Shown: positions 26,735 through 35,999 of the stretch, piece by piece | How positions within the stretch are numbered: position 1 is the stretch's first letter | Layout: each line of letters begins with the position of its first letter | Source of the DNA: UBA2336 sp964419145 | GTDB lineage: Bacteria; Bacteroidota; Bacteroidia; Cytophagales; Cyclobacteriaceae | Assembly: GCA_964419145.1 (NCBI GenBank) | Contig: CAYQOM010000003.1 | Location: forward strand, 248,001-312,000 | Direction of reading: 5' to 3' | DNA length: 64,000 nt | Made by a program: the position numbers and the translations under genes | The notes under the pieces: generated by a model | The model's input: only the letters and a program-made list of their open reading frames with translations | What the model was told of the DNA's origin: nothing | Database searches by the model: none

Positions 26735-27973
26735 TCATTTATTAAGCAACTCTTCTAATTGCTTTTTCCTGACCTTCCACGAATTAAGCTTAGCCACACC
26801 AATTCTTGATGCTTTTTGTTGTTCGTTATGTTCATTAAAAGCCGCATTAATTTTGCCAACAAAATCATCATGTGTGTTGGCTATATAGATGATTTCAGAA
26901 AATCGCTCAACGTCAACCGAGAATTTAGTTGAAACCACTGGCTTGCCCGCGGCCAGATACTCATGCAATTTGAGCGGATAAATACTCCGGGTAAGGTCGT
27001 TAACCAAAAAGGGAAGGATTACAACATCCATATAGGAAAGGTAGCGAGGTAAATCATGCAATTTCTTCGGCCCAGTGAATACTATATTCGGAAATTCATC
27101 AAAATTTATTGAATGATAGGGCCTATCGTTACGCGGCCCAACCATCAGCAATATATCATTTGGGAAAGCCCCTGCAATTTTTCTTAACAGCTCATAATCC
27201 TGACGAAGACAAATGTTTCCAATATATCCAATGATCCTTTTGTTACCCACCAAAGATTGCAATTCTTCTGGAACAGGACTAATTGGTTCTAGCGCCTTTT
27301 TGAAGATATCGACTTCAGCAGCATTTGGAAACAAGATAAATTTTTTACCTAATCGGGACAATCGCTCTGCCAAATCAGTTGAAGTCGCCAATCTGATATT
27401 CGCAAAGTTGCTAGCCTTAAACTCAAGTTGAGGGCCATGGCGCTTCACATAATTTGACTCCGCAATATTATCGCGAGACTGATAAATATATAGTGCTGGC
27501 TTAATATCGGATGGGAGTTCGTAGGAGAAGAAAGGATTGTATGAATTCCAATAAACAAAACTATCAAGATTATGGTCTCGTATAATTCTTCTGATTACTC
27601 TACAAAAAATCCAATTATTAATCTTGCTGAAAAATGTATATAACTTTCCTGGCGGTAACCAATTAATGGGCAGGGTAACCAGAGGCGTAACAGCAATAAG
27701 GTTCCTGTTATCCAAATCAACCTGAGTGTAAACTCTTTTCCCAAAGAATAATGCCATCAGACGTCTTCTTACTTTGGAAGATTTAAAATCTGTAAAAATA
27801 TCTTTAACTGAAAAAGGATGATCAATATAAAAAACTCGTGTATCTCTGGAAAGTTCTTTTGCCATCGAAATGGATGCCGAGGACAGTTCCTGATCCCACC
27901 TCGAAACGCTTAACATCAACACCGGAACTTGCTTACCATTCAACAACATATCTATCGCATTATTATTCTCCAC
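26735..27973 (-). CDS. glycosyltransferase family 1/4 (TuaH-like)
   Basis: Cytoplasmic GT-B glycosyltransferase of 412 aa. The N-terminal VPVLMLSVSRWDQELSSASI and middle YIYQSRDNIAESNYVKRHG resemble TuaH-like enzymes. The C-terminal donor domain has RIIGYIGNI, NDILLMVGP, IVFTGPKKLHDLPRYLSYMD, and the E-x7-E-like segment LKLHEYLAAGKPVVST, which binds the nucleotide sugar. It would add one sugar to the lipid-linked repeat unit. Its start overlaps the flippase end by 22 bp (27952-27973). It is the only cytoplasmic glycosyltransferase in this operon; further ones and the initiating phosphoglycosyltransferase must be elsewhere. Confidence 0.88.
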   Translation of the reverse strand: MENNNAIDMLLNGKQVPVLMLSVSRWDQELSSASISMAKELSRDTRVFYIDHPFSVKDIFTDFKSSKVRRRLMALFFGKRVYTQVDLDNRNLIAVTPLVTLPINWLPPGKLYTFFSKINNWIFCRVIRRIIRDHNLDSFVYWNSYNPFFSYELPSDIKPALYIYQSRDNIAESNYVKRHGPQLEFKASNFANIRLATSTDLAERLSRLGKKFILFPNAAEVDIFKKALEPISPVPEELQSLVGNKRIIGYIGNICLRQDYELLRKIAGAFPNDILLMVGPRNDRPYHSINFDEFPNIVFTGPKKLHDLPRYLSYMDVVILPFLVNDLTRSIYPLKLHEYLAAGKPVVSTKFSVDVERFSEIIYIANTHDDFVGKINAAFNEHNEQQKASRIGVAKLNSWKVRKKQLEELLNK

Positions 27974-29286
27974 GAAAACATTACACCAGTCTTATAGTAA
28001 GTAAAGAGGCTATAGAGAATATTCATAAAACTAACATCCAGAAATCTCCTCAAAAAAATCTGATTGACAATAATAATGATCAGATAGGAGACTAATGTTC
28101 CGTAAGCTGCTCCAATGGGACCATAGAAATGAATAAAAACAACATTCGACACTACGTTCACAACTGCAGCCGAAAGGGTTAAGTAGAAATTTATTTTTGG
28201 CTTACCCATTGAATCCAGCACCGTGCCAGCCTGGCGCATGAAGGGTACAAAGAGTGCAAACAAAATTGTAACCCGAAGATATGGCACAGCATCAAGGTAA
28301 GCTTCACCAGCAACAATGAGTATGAATATCTTCGGAAAAAGTAAAACTATAAATACAATAGGCAAAACAAACATTAGAATGATTGCCACTGAGCGTTCAT
28401 ACATATCCTTTAAATCCTGGCGCTTACCATGCTTTGCAAGACTTACTCCCTTTGGGTACACTATTGAAGACATGGCATTAGTTGGGATTTCAACCAGGTT
28501 TGTTATTCTTACAGCGGTGTTGTAAAAAGCCAGAAAAACTTTATTGGAAAAAGTTCCAAGCATAAATTGATCAATATTCCTAAGAAACATTGCACCTAAA
28601 TTTGTACCAAAAGTATATATACCGAACGAGGATAATTTTATAAGCCAGGCTTTTTTATACATCATAGTACCCGTAAGCTTCTTTCTTGCCAGAAAATAAG
28701 CACCAATTACTCCAATAACAATGGAGGCCAGATTCAGGTAAACCAACAAAAGTAAATCAATTGATCTCCCAACCGCAGCAAGAAAAATGATAGCTGAAAT
28801 AAAAAAAATTCGCCTAGAAAAGGCAGTAAGAAATGAGCCCTTAAAATCGAAATGGGCTTGTTCAATCATTTTAAATTGAAGGTAAAATGTTAGCAAAAAT
28901 GCGTACGGTATATACCAAAGAAACATCTCCTTCAGCACTTCAGTATGCCAAATCTCAGTACCAACATAGAGACCTAAAAATACACATATCAGAGCCGTTA
29001 CTACGAAAACAAGAACATTCAATACGAACGAAGTGAATAATACCTCACCTTTAGTATCCTTTTCAGCATCCGTCAGATATTTAACAAAACCATTCTTAAT
29101 AAAGCCAATCCTGGCTTGCTCAAGCAGTGTCGTGGTTGACATATACAACACCCAAATACCAAAATCCTGCTTTGTCATAAGTCTGACTAAAATGAAGAAT
29201 CCAGCAAGACCAAGTAATTGATTGGATAGTACTTCTAGGGTAGAAAAACTTCCGGATTTGAGAATGAATTTTCGATTAAAGCTCAT
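27952..29286 (-). CDS. oligosaccharide flippase (Wzx/MATE-like)
   Basis: Membrane protein of 444 aa with about 12-14 helices and the polysaccharide-biosynthesis flippase pattern: FSTLEVLSNQLLGLAGFFIL, LVRLMTKQDFGIWVLYMS, DQFMLGTFSNKVFLAFYN, and C-terminal PIGAAYGTLVSYLIIIIVN. It would move undecaprenyl-linked repeat units across the inner membrane. Located between the Wzc-like gene (10 bp upstream) and the glycosyltransferase (overlapping), in a standard Wzx/Wzy order. Confidence 0.9.
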   Translation of the reverse strand: MSFNRKFILKSGSFSTLEVLSNQLLGLAGFFILVRLMTKQDFGIWVLYMSTTTLLEQARIGFIKNGFVKYLTDAEKDTKGEVLFTSFVLNVLVFVVTALICVFLGLYVGTEIWHTEVLKEMFLWYIPYAFLLTFYLQFKMIEQAHFDFKGSFLTAFSRRIFFISAIIFLAAVGRSIDLLLLVYLNLASIVIGVIGAYFLARKKLTGTMMYKKAWLIKLSSFGIYTFGTNLGAMFLRNIDQFMLGTFSNKVFLAFYNTAVRITNLVEIPTNAMSSIVYPKGVSLAKHGKRQDLKDMYERSVAIILMFVLPIVFIVLLFPKIFILIVAGEAYLDAVPYLRVTILFALFVPFMRQAGTVLDSMGKPKINFYLTLSAAVVNVVSNVVFIHFYGPIGAAYGTLVSYLIIIIVNQIFLRRFLDVSFMNILYSLFTYYKTGVMFSWRIIMR

Positions 29287-29296
29287 TAACTCAACA

Positions 29297-31522
29297 CTAA
29301 AGCTTCAAGTCCTTTGTATCAACCTTATTCAAAATTGAGCCAAATAACTTATCTCGCAAACCTTCAAGATATTCTATTGATTCCTGATCCGCCTGTTTTA
29401 TTGATGACTTTGCCGAGAATACAGGAACAATCATATCTACATAAAATTCTAACTCCTTGGTGTCGGAATTATCATTTAATGCCGCTCCTTCCATAAATAT
29501 ATAGTCGTAATAATTTGAAATTTCCTTCAACAAAGCACCAAAATCCCTTTCAAGTAAAATTTCTGCCGCTGATTTTGTCGAGGGCTTAGATTCAATCTTA
29601 TCAATGTGTCTATAGATGGTTGGGGTAATCAATGAACTACGGGTACTTTCATCCCATTGGCCCAACAAGGTAAGTGTAGTAGAAGTCTTTCCCTCTTGTA
29701 ATTTTTCTTGATTTCTTAATTGCGCTAAAATTCGTGACAATTGATTATTGCGGAAATTTGTATCTACAATTAGTATTTTCCGTTGCATCAGACTCAGCGC
29801 ATAGGCAAGTGCAATTATTACAAAAGTTTTTCCTGCACCTGCCTGGGTACTTGTAAATAAAAAAGTCTTCTTTCCTGAAATTTCAAATTCATGACGTAAA
29901 CTCCGAAGTAAGTGCTGAAATGCTTGCGATTCATCATTGTTCTTAGAATTAAAAATTTCATTCAACGAGATGTTTGATTTTTCAAATACACTAACATAAT
30001 TTATCGCACCAGCATATTTAAGTTTAGTTAAGCGCTTTAGCACTGCTGGTGTCTTAATGGAAGTATCAAAAAACTCCATAGCTAAAACAATAAAAGCACA
30101 GATTGCAAAACTACTAATCATTGAAAATAAAGTGATGAGCAAGGTGTGTTTAGACTCAGGACCAAATGCGGGTTGACCAATCATTACTTGTTTAATCGAG
30201 CTACCAGCTGCCATGGCTTTATTCCTCGCGGAGTTGTACCGCTCCTGGGCACTAACATATTCCGCAGAAGCCACATCTACTTCTCGTTGCAAATCAGCAA
30301 TGGTTACTTCCTTGCTGGTAAAATCCGATTTCCCAGCGCGCAAAGTTCTCAGTCTAAAGTCCAAGGAGCTTAAGGCTGATTCCGAAATCTGCAGGTTTAA
30401 GTTGAGTTCATTGTATTGATTCTCAAGTTCGGTAATAGACTCTTGAGTTGGCTTTGAGTTTAACATTAAGGTATTTACACGATCATTCTCCATCTGGTAT
30501 AACCTTCTTAAAGCAATCAATGAGTCCATTAGGACTTGATTAGACGACCCTGACTCAATATACCGCTGATTTAATTGCTGTATCCTATTCCGCAAATCCA
30601 AAATTCTTTGATTTGCTTGCCTGATGGTTTCAGAATTACCGGATTCTTCTTGAAGCTTCGCCAAGCGACTTTCAATATTGTCCAATGATATCCTGTATTG
30701 TCTGATTTTAGCTTCTTCGGCTTCCCTTAAATCTTCGTACTGCTTAATCTGTTGTTCCTGTAACTGACTTTCCATCCGGTAGTCTGAAACACGATTACTG
30801 AATTTAAAATCTTTTAATGCTTGCGTTTTTTCATCCAATTCCTTTTTCTTCTGGGTCACTAAGTTCCCAAAGAACTTTACTGACTCATCGGATGACTCCA
30901 AATTGTATAGGGCATTAAAGCGAATAAACTCCTGGCATAATTGATTGACTATAAAGGCAGAGAGTGTCGGAGATTCTGTCAAGCATGAGACCAGCACATA
31001 ATCAGTAAATTTAATTCGATCAATAGTAAGAACCTCTTTTATGGAAACATGATCATATCCGTAATCCTTTAAAATTCTTATGACTTGACGATCATAATCT
31101 TCGAAATTTGACAAAACCTGCATGGAGTCAAGTTTTGCCTTAAGAAAATTCACGAGTCTATTATACTCTTCGGGATCGGATAATAAGGCAGTAGAAAAGT
31201 CCGATGACCTCTTTCTAAAGGGTTTATCCTCTTCCAAGTCATGGAGCAATAATTTATAGGATACCAGTCCAACAACAAGGTCAGACCGCATCATTTGCAA
31301 TAAGTTATTAAACTTTATCTCAGACTCCCGAAAATTAAATGAGTCATCCCCTAGCGGGATATCATCGCGGGTTGTTATTCCGGTTGAAAGTTGAGCCACC
31401 GATTTAAATTTATCTTCTATGGTTTGAGCAAAATAAAAGCTAATTCCTCCTGCAATCAGTGGGATTGAGAGCAAAAGCCAGATACGCCTAAGCAATACAT
31501 TGAACCAATAACTCAAGTCCAT
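29297..31522 (-). CDS. Wzc-like exopolysaccharide chain-length/transport protein
   Basis: Protein of 741 aa. N-terminal helix after MDLSYWFNVLLRRIW, then a Wzz-type periplasmic domain with long coiled coils (about residues 215-420), a second helix at about 465-485, then a cytoplasmic BY-kinase-type domain. Walker A is TSTQAGAGKTF. Walker A' reads ILIVDTNFRNN where the family has a D-A-D-type motif, and the Walker B region reads YDYIFMEGAAL where D-x-P is expected. The C-terminus (SILNKVDTKDLKL) has no tyrosine cluster. So nucleotide binding may remain, but autophosphorylation is doubtful. First gene of the EPS operon, divergent from the SGNH gene across a 54-bp region. Confidence 0.88.
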   Translation of the reverse strand: MDLSYWFNVLLRRIWLLLSIPLIAGGISFYFAQTIEDKFKSVAQLSTGITTRDDIPLGDDSFNFRESEIKFNNLLQMMRSDLVVGLVSYKLLLHDLEEDKPFRKRSSDFSTALLSDPEEYNRLVNFLKAKLDSMQVLSNFEDYDRQVIRILKDYGYDHVSIKEVLTIDRIKFTDYVLVSCLTESPTLSAFIVNQLCQEFIRFNALYNLESSDESVKFFGNLVTQKKKELDEKTQALKDFKFSNRVSDYRMESQLQEQQIKQYEDLREAEEAKIRQYRISLDNIESRLAKLQEESGNSETIRQANQRILDLRNRIQQLNQRYIESGSSNQVLMDSLIALRRLYQMENDRVNTLMLNSKPTQESITELENQYNELNLNLQISESALSSLDFRLRTLRAGKSDFTSKEVTIADLQREVDVASAEYVSAQERYNSARNKAMAAGSSIKQVMIGQPAFGPESKHTLLITLFSMISSFAICAFIVLAMEFFDTSIKTPAVLKRLTKLKYAGAINYVSVFEKSNISLNEIFNSKNNDESQAFQHLLRSLRHEFEISGKKTFLFTSTQAGAGKTFVIIALAYALSLMQRKILIVDTNFRNNQLSRILAQLRNQEKLQEGKTSTTLTLLGQWDESTRSSLITPTIYRHIDKIESKPSTKSAAEILLERDFGALLKEISNYYDYIFMEGAALNDNSDTKELEFYVDMIVPVFSAKSSIKQADQESIEYLEGLRDKLFGSILNKVDTKDLKL

Positions 31523-31576
31523 ATTCGACCTAATTTTTTGCGAATAAACAATTTTAACGAACTTTAAACCCGCTTG

Positions 31577-32629
31577 ATGCGAATTTTTACTAAATATTCA
31601 AAAATGGCCATACGTAAAAGCCTCAAAGATAGGCTAATATTCATCGTCTACAATCTTACCATTCTACTTGTTTTTATTGGCCTTTCGGAAGCCCTTTTGG
31701 CTTACTGGATTTCGTCTCCCTCTAAAATCCCAACAGTAATATTACCTGCTTTTCGGGCTTATTACACCGAGCATCTCAGAAGCGCTATTCAAATGGAGCC
31801 TAATTGCGCACAGTATGACCAAGAATTATTTTATACACTAAAACCCGGCACTTGCTCTTTTACCAATGCTGAATATAATACCACAGTAAGAGTCAACTCT
31901 TTGGGTATTCGCGATGATGAAGAATCTCTCAAAAGCCCGGAAGTTGTTCTTTTGGGGGACTCCTTTACCATGGGCTGGGGAGTAGAGCAGGATTCAACTT
32001 TTGAGAGCCACCTTGAACGGAACCTTGGCACAAAAGTTCTGAATGCCGGTATTTCATCCTATGGTACTGTCCGGGAACTTAAATTACTAAAACGATTACC
32101 TACAAATAGACTAAAAACACTTGTCATTCAGTACCATGACAGCGATCTGATTGAGAATAGGGAGTTTTCAAAGGCGACTGATTCATTGATAATTTCTTCT
32201 GAAGAAAAATATAGGCAAACCTCAGAGATGGTACGAAACCGAATCGGCTATTATTTTGGTAAGCATACGAGTTTGATGACAAAATTCATACTTAAACAAC
32301 AATTAGGACGATTGGGTGATCGTAAACCAACCGACCATGAAGATGTTCAATACTTTCTAAATGCCTTTACCAAACTGCCGATAGTTGACACTGTAAATGT
32401 GATCATATTTGAAGCCTCAAGTTATGGAAATCCTCACAATAAATTTATTGAGGCTCTCGAAAAGGAACTCAAATCAAATTCATTTAAGACCCCTTTGAAA
32501 ATCAGAACTCTAAACGTGCAACCTGCACTATCATCTGATGATTTTTATGTTCTAGATGATCACCTGAACGCTTCCGGGCATCGTAAAATTGCCAAACTTC
32601 TTGCTCAGGTAATTGAGGAGTTAAACTGA
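31577..32629 (+). CDS. membrane-anchored SGNH/GDSL hydrolase
   Basis: Protein of 350 aa with an N-terminal signal anchor (FIVYNLTILLVFIGLSEALL) and an SGNH domain: block I VVLLGDSFTMGWGV (Ser nucleophile in GDS), block II-like LNAGISSYGTVRE, and C-terminal DDHLNASGHRKI holding the Asp/His pair. Such proteins deacylate or acylate carbohydrates. The start is taken as ATG 31577; TTG at 31574 just precedes it and ATG 31604 is a good alternative that still keeps the anchor. It lies divergent from the EPS operon and 66 bp before the carbamoyltransferase, so it probably modifies the same glycan. Confidence 0.83.
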   Translation: MRIFTKYSKMAIRKSLKDRLIFIVYNLTILLVFIGLSEALLAYWISSPSKIPTVILPAFRAYYTEHLRSAIQMEPNCAQYDQELFYTLKPGTCSFTNAEYNTTVRVNSLGIRDDEESLKSPEVVLLGDSFTMGWGVEQDSTFESHLERNLGTKVLNAGISSYGTVRELKLLKRLPTNRLKTLVIQYHDSDLIENREFSKATDSLIISSEEKYRQTSEMVRNRIGYYFGKHTSLMTKFILKQQLGRLGDRKPTDHEDVQYFLNAFTKLPIVDTVNVIIFEASSYGNPHNKFIEALEKELKSNSFKTPLKIRTLNVQPALSSDDFYVLDDHLNASGHRKIAKLLAQVIEELN

Positions 32630-32670
32630 ATCAATTTAAAAAATTCCTATACTTGCACTATTATAACCTG

Positions 32671-32680
32671 TTGGCTTTAA
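32671..32680 (+). promoter_or_regulatory. TTGGCTTTAA leader motif upstream of the carbamoyltransferase
   Basis: TTGGCTTTAA lies 15 nt before the ATG at 32696. It is followed by TTGTTACCCT (32683-32692), whose reverse complement occurs twice upstream of the MBG adhesin. Role unknown. Confidence 0.35.
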
Positions 32681-32695
32681 CCTTGTTACCCTCGT

Positions 32696-34558
32696 ATGAA
32701 AATTCTTGGCATCTCAGCCTTTTACCATGATTCAGCCGCGGCAATCATAGAAGATGGAAAAATTATCGCAGCAGCTCAGGAAGAACGATTTACCCGAAAG
32801 AAACACGACCCAGGATTTCCTACAAATGCGGTGAAATTCTGCCTTCAGTATGGAGGCGTTAGAATTGATCAGCTTGATGCCATAGCCTTCTATGATAAAC
32901 CCTTGCTTAAATTTGAACGGCTTTTAGAAACCTATTACGCCTTTGTTCCTAAGGGGCTGTCGTCCTTTATTACAGCAATACCTGTTTGGCTAAAGGAGAA
33001 GATGTTTTTAAAGCGATTGATTCTTGAAGAACTTGAAAAAATTGAATCGTTTGACCCTAAGAAAATAAAGTTATTGTTTCCTGAGCACCATCTTTCTCAT
33101 GCTGCAAGTGCTTACTACTCTTCTCCGTTTAACGATTCGGCTATCCTTACCATTGACGGTGTTGGAGAATGGGCTACCGCTTCTATCTGTCATGGCTCAG
33201 GAAAAGACATTAAAATTCTCAAAGAGTTGAAATTCCCCCATTCATTAGGACTACTCTACTCTGCGTTTACATACTTTCTTGGGTTTAAAGTTAACTCTGG
33301 CGAATATAAATTAATGGGGCTCGCCCCTTACGGGGAGCCAGGCAGCACGGAGGTTGAACATTACATTAAGTTAATTAAGGAGCATCTGATTCACATTTAC
33401 CCTGACGGATCGCTTTGGCTAAATCAAGACTACTTCAATTATGCAACTGGTTTGCGCATGGTTCATGAAGATAAATGGGAAAAATTATTTGGGTTCAAAG
33501 CTCGTAAATCAGAGACCGAACTTGAAGCCAAGCATTGCAACCTTGGTTTGGCTATACAAGCCGTAACCGAGGAGATTGTAATAAAGATGGCCGAAGAAGC
33601 AAAGCGTCTTACGAAATCGGAGAATTTATGTATGGCTGGTGGTGTTGCGTTAAACTGTGTGGCTAACGGTAAAATTCTGAATACCGGTTTATTTAAAGAA
33701 GTTTTTATTCAACCTGCGGCAGGTGATGCTGGTGGGGCACTAGGCGCTGCACAAGCTGCTTATCACATCTATTTTCAACAAGAGAGGGTAGCACCAAAAG
33801 GATTAGATGGTATGCAAGGCTCTTACTTAGGCCCGGAATACTCTGATATAGATGTAAACCTTATAGTCAAAAAATACAATGCACGCTCAACATACTTTTC
33901 GAATGGCAATGAGTTAAGCAAACACGTTGCTCAAAAACTTTCTGAGGAGAACGTTATTGGTTGGATGCAGGGCAGAATGGAATTTGGACCACGCGCATTA
34001 GGTGGGCGCAGTATTCTTGGTGACCCCAGAAGCGAAGAAATGCAAAAGAAATTGAACGTGAAAATAAAATACCGTGAATCGTTCCGGCCCTTCGCGCCTT
34101 CTGTTTTAGCAGAGGATTGCAAAGAGTACTTCGAACACAACTCAATTTCTCCGTACATGTTGCTCGTGCAACCCGTAAAAAAGGAGCGAAGAAAACCGCT
34201 ACCTTCAAACTTCAATTCATTATCCTTAAAAGATAAACTTTACTACCTGAGATCGGATATGCCGGCTATAACCCACATTGATTTTTCGGCCAGAATTCAG
34301 ACGGTTCATAAAGAAACCAATCCCCGGTACTATGATCTAATTGAAGAATTTAAAAAAATAACAGGCTATGGGGTTATTGTAAATACGAGCTTTAACGTTC
34401 GGGGTGAACCCATAATCTGCACCCCCGAAGATGCGTACCGCTGTTTTATGCGAACTGAAATGGACTATCTGGTTATTGGCAACTTTGTATTTGATAAAAA
34501 AGATCAGCCTGAATGGCTAGAAAAAGACAACTGGAAAGAAGAATTCACTTTAGATTAA
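32696..34558 (+). CDS. carbamoyltransferase, NodU/CmcH family
   Basis: Cytoplasmic O-carbamoyltransferase of 620 aa, the normal family length. The N-terminal Kae1-like domain starts MKILGISAFYHDSAAAIIED and has the metal/substrate His cluster in PEHHLSHAASAYYSS (His131, 132, 135), then LTIDGVGEWAT and the glycine-rich GGVALNCVANGK. The C-terminal YrdC-like domain contains GWMQGRMEFGPRALGGRSIL and SFNVRGEPI. It moves a carbamoyl group from carbamoyl phosphate, through carbamoyl-AMP, to a hydroxyl of a sugar or small molecule. It is followed by DUF5989 and SxtJ-like genes, the trio known beside carbamoyltransferases, including in saxitoxin clusters. Here the target is probably a surface-polysaccharide sugar. 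A TATTTTTG element at 34559-34566 just after the stop could be an internal promoter. Confidence 0.93.
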   Translation: MKILGISAFYHDSAAAIIEDGKIIAAAQEERFTRKKHDPGFPTNAVKFCLQYGGVRIDQLDAIAFYDKPLLKFERLLETYYAFVPKGLSSFITAIPVWLKEKMFLKRLILEELEKIESFDPKKIKLLFPEHHLSHAASAYYSSPFNDSAILTIDGVGEWATASICHGSGKDIKILKELKFPHSLGLLYSAFTYFLGFKVNSGEYKLMGLAPYGEPGSTEVEHYIKLIKEHLIHIYPDGSLWLNQDYFNYATGLRMVHEDKWEKLFGFKARKSETELEAKHCNLGLAIQAVTEEIVIKMAEEAKRLTKSENLCMAGGVALNCVANGKILNTGLFKEVFIQPAAGDAGGALGAAQAAYHIYFQQERVAPKGLDGMQGSYLGPEYSDIDVNLIVKKYNARSTYFSNGNELSKHVAQKLSEENVIGWMQGRMEFGPRALGGRSILGDPRSEEMQKKLNVKIKYRESFRPFAPSVLAEDCKEYFEHNSISPYMLLVQPVKKERRKPLPSNFNSLSLKDKLYYLRSDMPAITHIDFSARIQTVHKETNPRYYDLIEEFKKITGYGVIVNTSFNVRGEPIICTPEDAYRCFMRTEMDYLVIGNFVFDKKDQPEWLEKDNWKEEFTLD

Positions 34559-34602
34559 TATTTTTGATTTACTACCTTTAGCGCACTATAAACGGCTTAA
34601 TC

Positions 34603-34752
34603 ATGGAATTTTTAAAGGATATGTTCAGGTTTTTAATGCAGCGAAAAAAATGGTGGCTCACCCCTATCATTTTATTGCTCATTATTATTGGTGTACTGAT
34701 TGTAATTGGCGGTGGCTCAGCGGTTGCACCATTTATCTATACACTCTTCTAA
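34603..34752 (+). CDS. DUF5989 family small membrane protein
   Basis: Peptide of 49 aa beginning MEFLKDMFRFLMQRKKWW, then a single transmembrane segment (IILLLIIIGVLIVIGGGS) and the family's signature end GSAVAPFIYTLF. I recognise this as the DUF5989 family, the short protein that accompanies NodU/CmcH carbamoyltransferases and SxtJ-like proteins (SxtK-type in saxitoxin clusters). It begins 44 bp after the carbamoyltransferase stop and ends 13 bp before the SxtJ-like start. Its function is not known; the strict gene neighbourhood suggests it tethers or regulates the carbamoyltransferase at the membrane. Confidence 0.88.
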   Translation: MEFLKDMFRFLMQRKKWWLTPIILLLIIIGVLIVIGGGSAVAPFIYTLF

Positions 34753-34765
34753 CCCTCATAAACCT

Positions 34766-35128
34766 GTGAAGAATCAAGATCGTTACAAAACCATTCTGGT
34801 TATTGTTATTGGCCTATCAGTAATTGCCTACATATTCAAGATTCCAATGCTTACGAATATTGCATTGGCAATTGGTGGCGTTTCGCTCGTCTTTGGTTTC
34901 ATTGCCAAGTGGATTGAGTGGGCTTGGTTGAAGCTGGCTTTGGGTTTAGGCTGGGTTAACTCCAGGATTTTGCTGACCATAATTTATTTTATTTTCCTTT
35001 TCCCTATTGCACTCATCTCAAGGCTGTTCACCAAAGATCCGCTTAAACTGAAGGTAACCGACAGGGATTCATTATACGAGACCAGAGATCATACCTATAC
35101 CAAAGACGATCTCGAAAACATCTGGTAG
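34766..35128 (+). CDS. SxtJ-like membrane protein
   Basis: Protein of 120 aa from a GTG start: two N-terminal hydrophobic segments (ILVIVIGLSVIAYIF, NIALAIGGVSLVFGFI), a Trp-rich turn (KWIEWAWLKLALGLGWVN), another helix, and a soluble tail ending KDDLENIW. This is the SxtJ family shape. The frame can be extended 20 codons upstream to 34706, but that would overlap the DUF5989 gene by 47 bp and adds unrelated sequence, so GTG 34766 is preferred. It is followed by the UbiA gene with a single base between stop and ATG. Function unknown; always seen near carbamoyltransferases. Confidence 0.82.
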   Translation: MKNQDRYKTILVIVIGLSVIAYIFKIPMLTNIALAIGGVSLVFGFIAKWIEWAWLKLALGLGWVNSRILLTIIYFIFLFPIALISRLFTKDPLKLKVTDRDSLYETRDHTYTKDDLENIW

Positions 35129-35129
35129 T

Positions 35130-35999
35130 ATGTTACCCATTCTTCGACTTCTTAGGCCAAAGCAATGGGTAAAGAATCTGTTCATTTTTATCCCCACTTT
35201 TTTTGCCGGTCACCTTTTTGTTGTTTCCGAACTAACTAAACTACTAGAGGGCGCCCTGGCCTTTAGCCTCGTTGCTTCTGGTGTGTACATTTTAAATGAC
35301 TTCAATGACCGGGAAGCTGATAAACTACACCCAAGAAAAAAGAACAGACCTCTTGCATCCGGGCAGATTAAACCAACTATCGCCATCGCACTAATGGGCA
35401 TGGTTACTATAGGTGGGCTTTTGCTATCCTATTTCATAGACCCCGTATTCTCCTATTTATTATTGGTCTATCTTGGCCTCAACATTGGCTATTCCCTGGG
35501 GTTGAAAAACATTGCCATTCTTGACCTCTTCCTTGTCTCTTCGGGGTTTCTCATTCGCATTCACAGTGGCGGTGTTATAGTAGATGTCAGTATCTCCCAT
35601 TGGTTATCCATTATGATTCTTCTACTTGCGCTTTTTCTCGTCACTGCCAAGCGAAGAGACGATTTAGTGATCAACAACGAAACCGGTGAATCCGTAAGGA
35701 AAGCTTCACGGGCGTATAATTTGGAGTTTATCAATTCTTGCCTCACATTACTCTCCGCAGTGATCATTGTGGCCTACATCATGTATACCGTTTCACCAGA
35801 AGTAACTGAACGGTTTAACAGCAATTACCTGTTTATCACTACTATCTTTGTAATTGCCGGTATCATGCGTTATCTCCAGATTACTTTTGTTGAACAAAAG
35901 AGCGGCTCACCAACATCTGTTCTATTCAAAGATCGCTTTATACTGCTAACACTTGCTGGTTGGATCATTAGTTTCTATGTATTGATTTACTCACGGTGA
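35130..35999 (+). CDS. UbiA-family polyprenyl-phosphate phosphoribosyltransferase-like
   Basis: Membrane prenyltransferase of 289 aa with about nine helices. It opens LRPKQWVKNLFIFIPTFF, the form typical of decaprenyl-phosphate 5-phosphoribosyltransferases (Rv3806c type) rather than ubiquinone UbiA. The Mg-binding motif NDFNDREADKLHP gives NDxxDxxxD, followed by RKKNRPLASG; a second acidic site is AKRRDDLV. The reaction would join PRPP to a polyprenyl phosphate, giving polyprenyl-phospho-5-phosphoribose. Its stop overlaps the GTG of a HAD phosphatase (35996-35999), which fits removal of the 5-phosphate. With the DprE1/DprE2-like pair at 2.3-4.4 kb this completes an arabinose-donor pathway. 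Confidence 0.87.
   Translation: MLPILRLLRPKQWVKNLFIFIPTFFAGHLFVVSELTKLLEGALAFSLVASGVYILNDFNDREADKLHPRKKNRPLASGQIKPTIAIALMGMVTIGGLLLSYFIDPVFSYLLLVYLGLNIGYSLGLKNIAILDLFLVSSGFLIRIHSGGVIVDVSISHWLSIMILLLALFLVTAKRRDDLVINNETGESVRKASRAYNLEFINSCLTLLSAVIIVAYIMYTVSPEVTERFNSNYLFITTIFVIAGIMRYLQITFVEQKSGSPTSVLFKDRFILLTLAGWIISFYVLIYSR

Noticed and set aside
34706..34765. Longer SxtJ-like start at 34706
   Set aside because: It would overlap the DUF5989 gene by 47 bp and adds sequence unlike the family; GTG 34766 fits.
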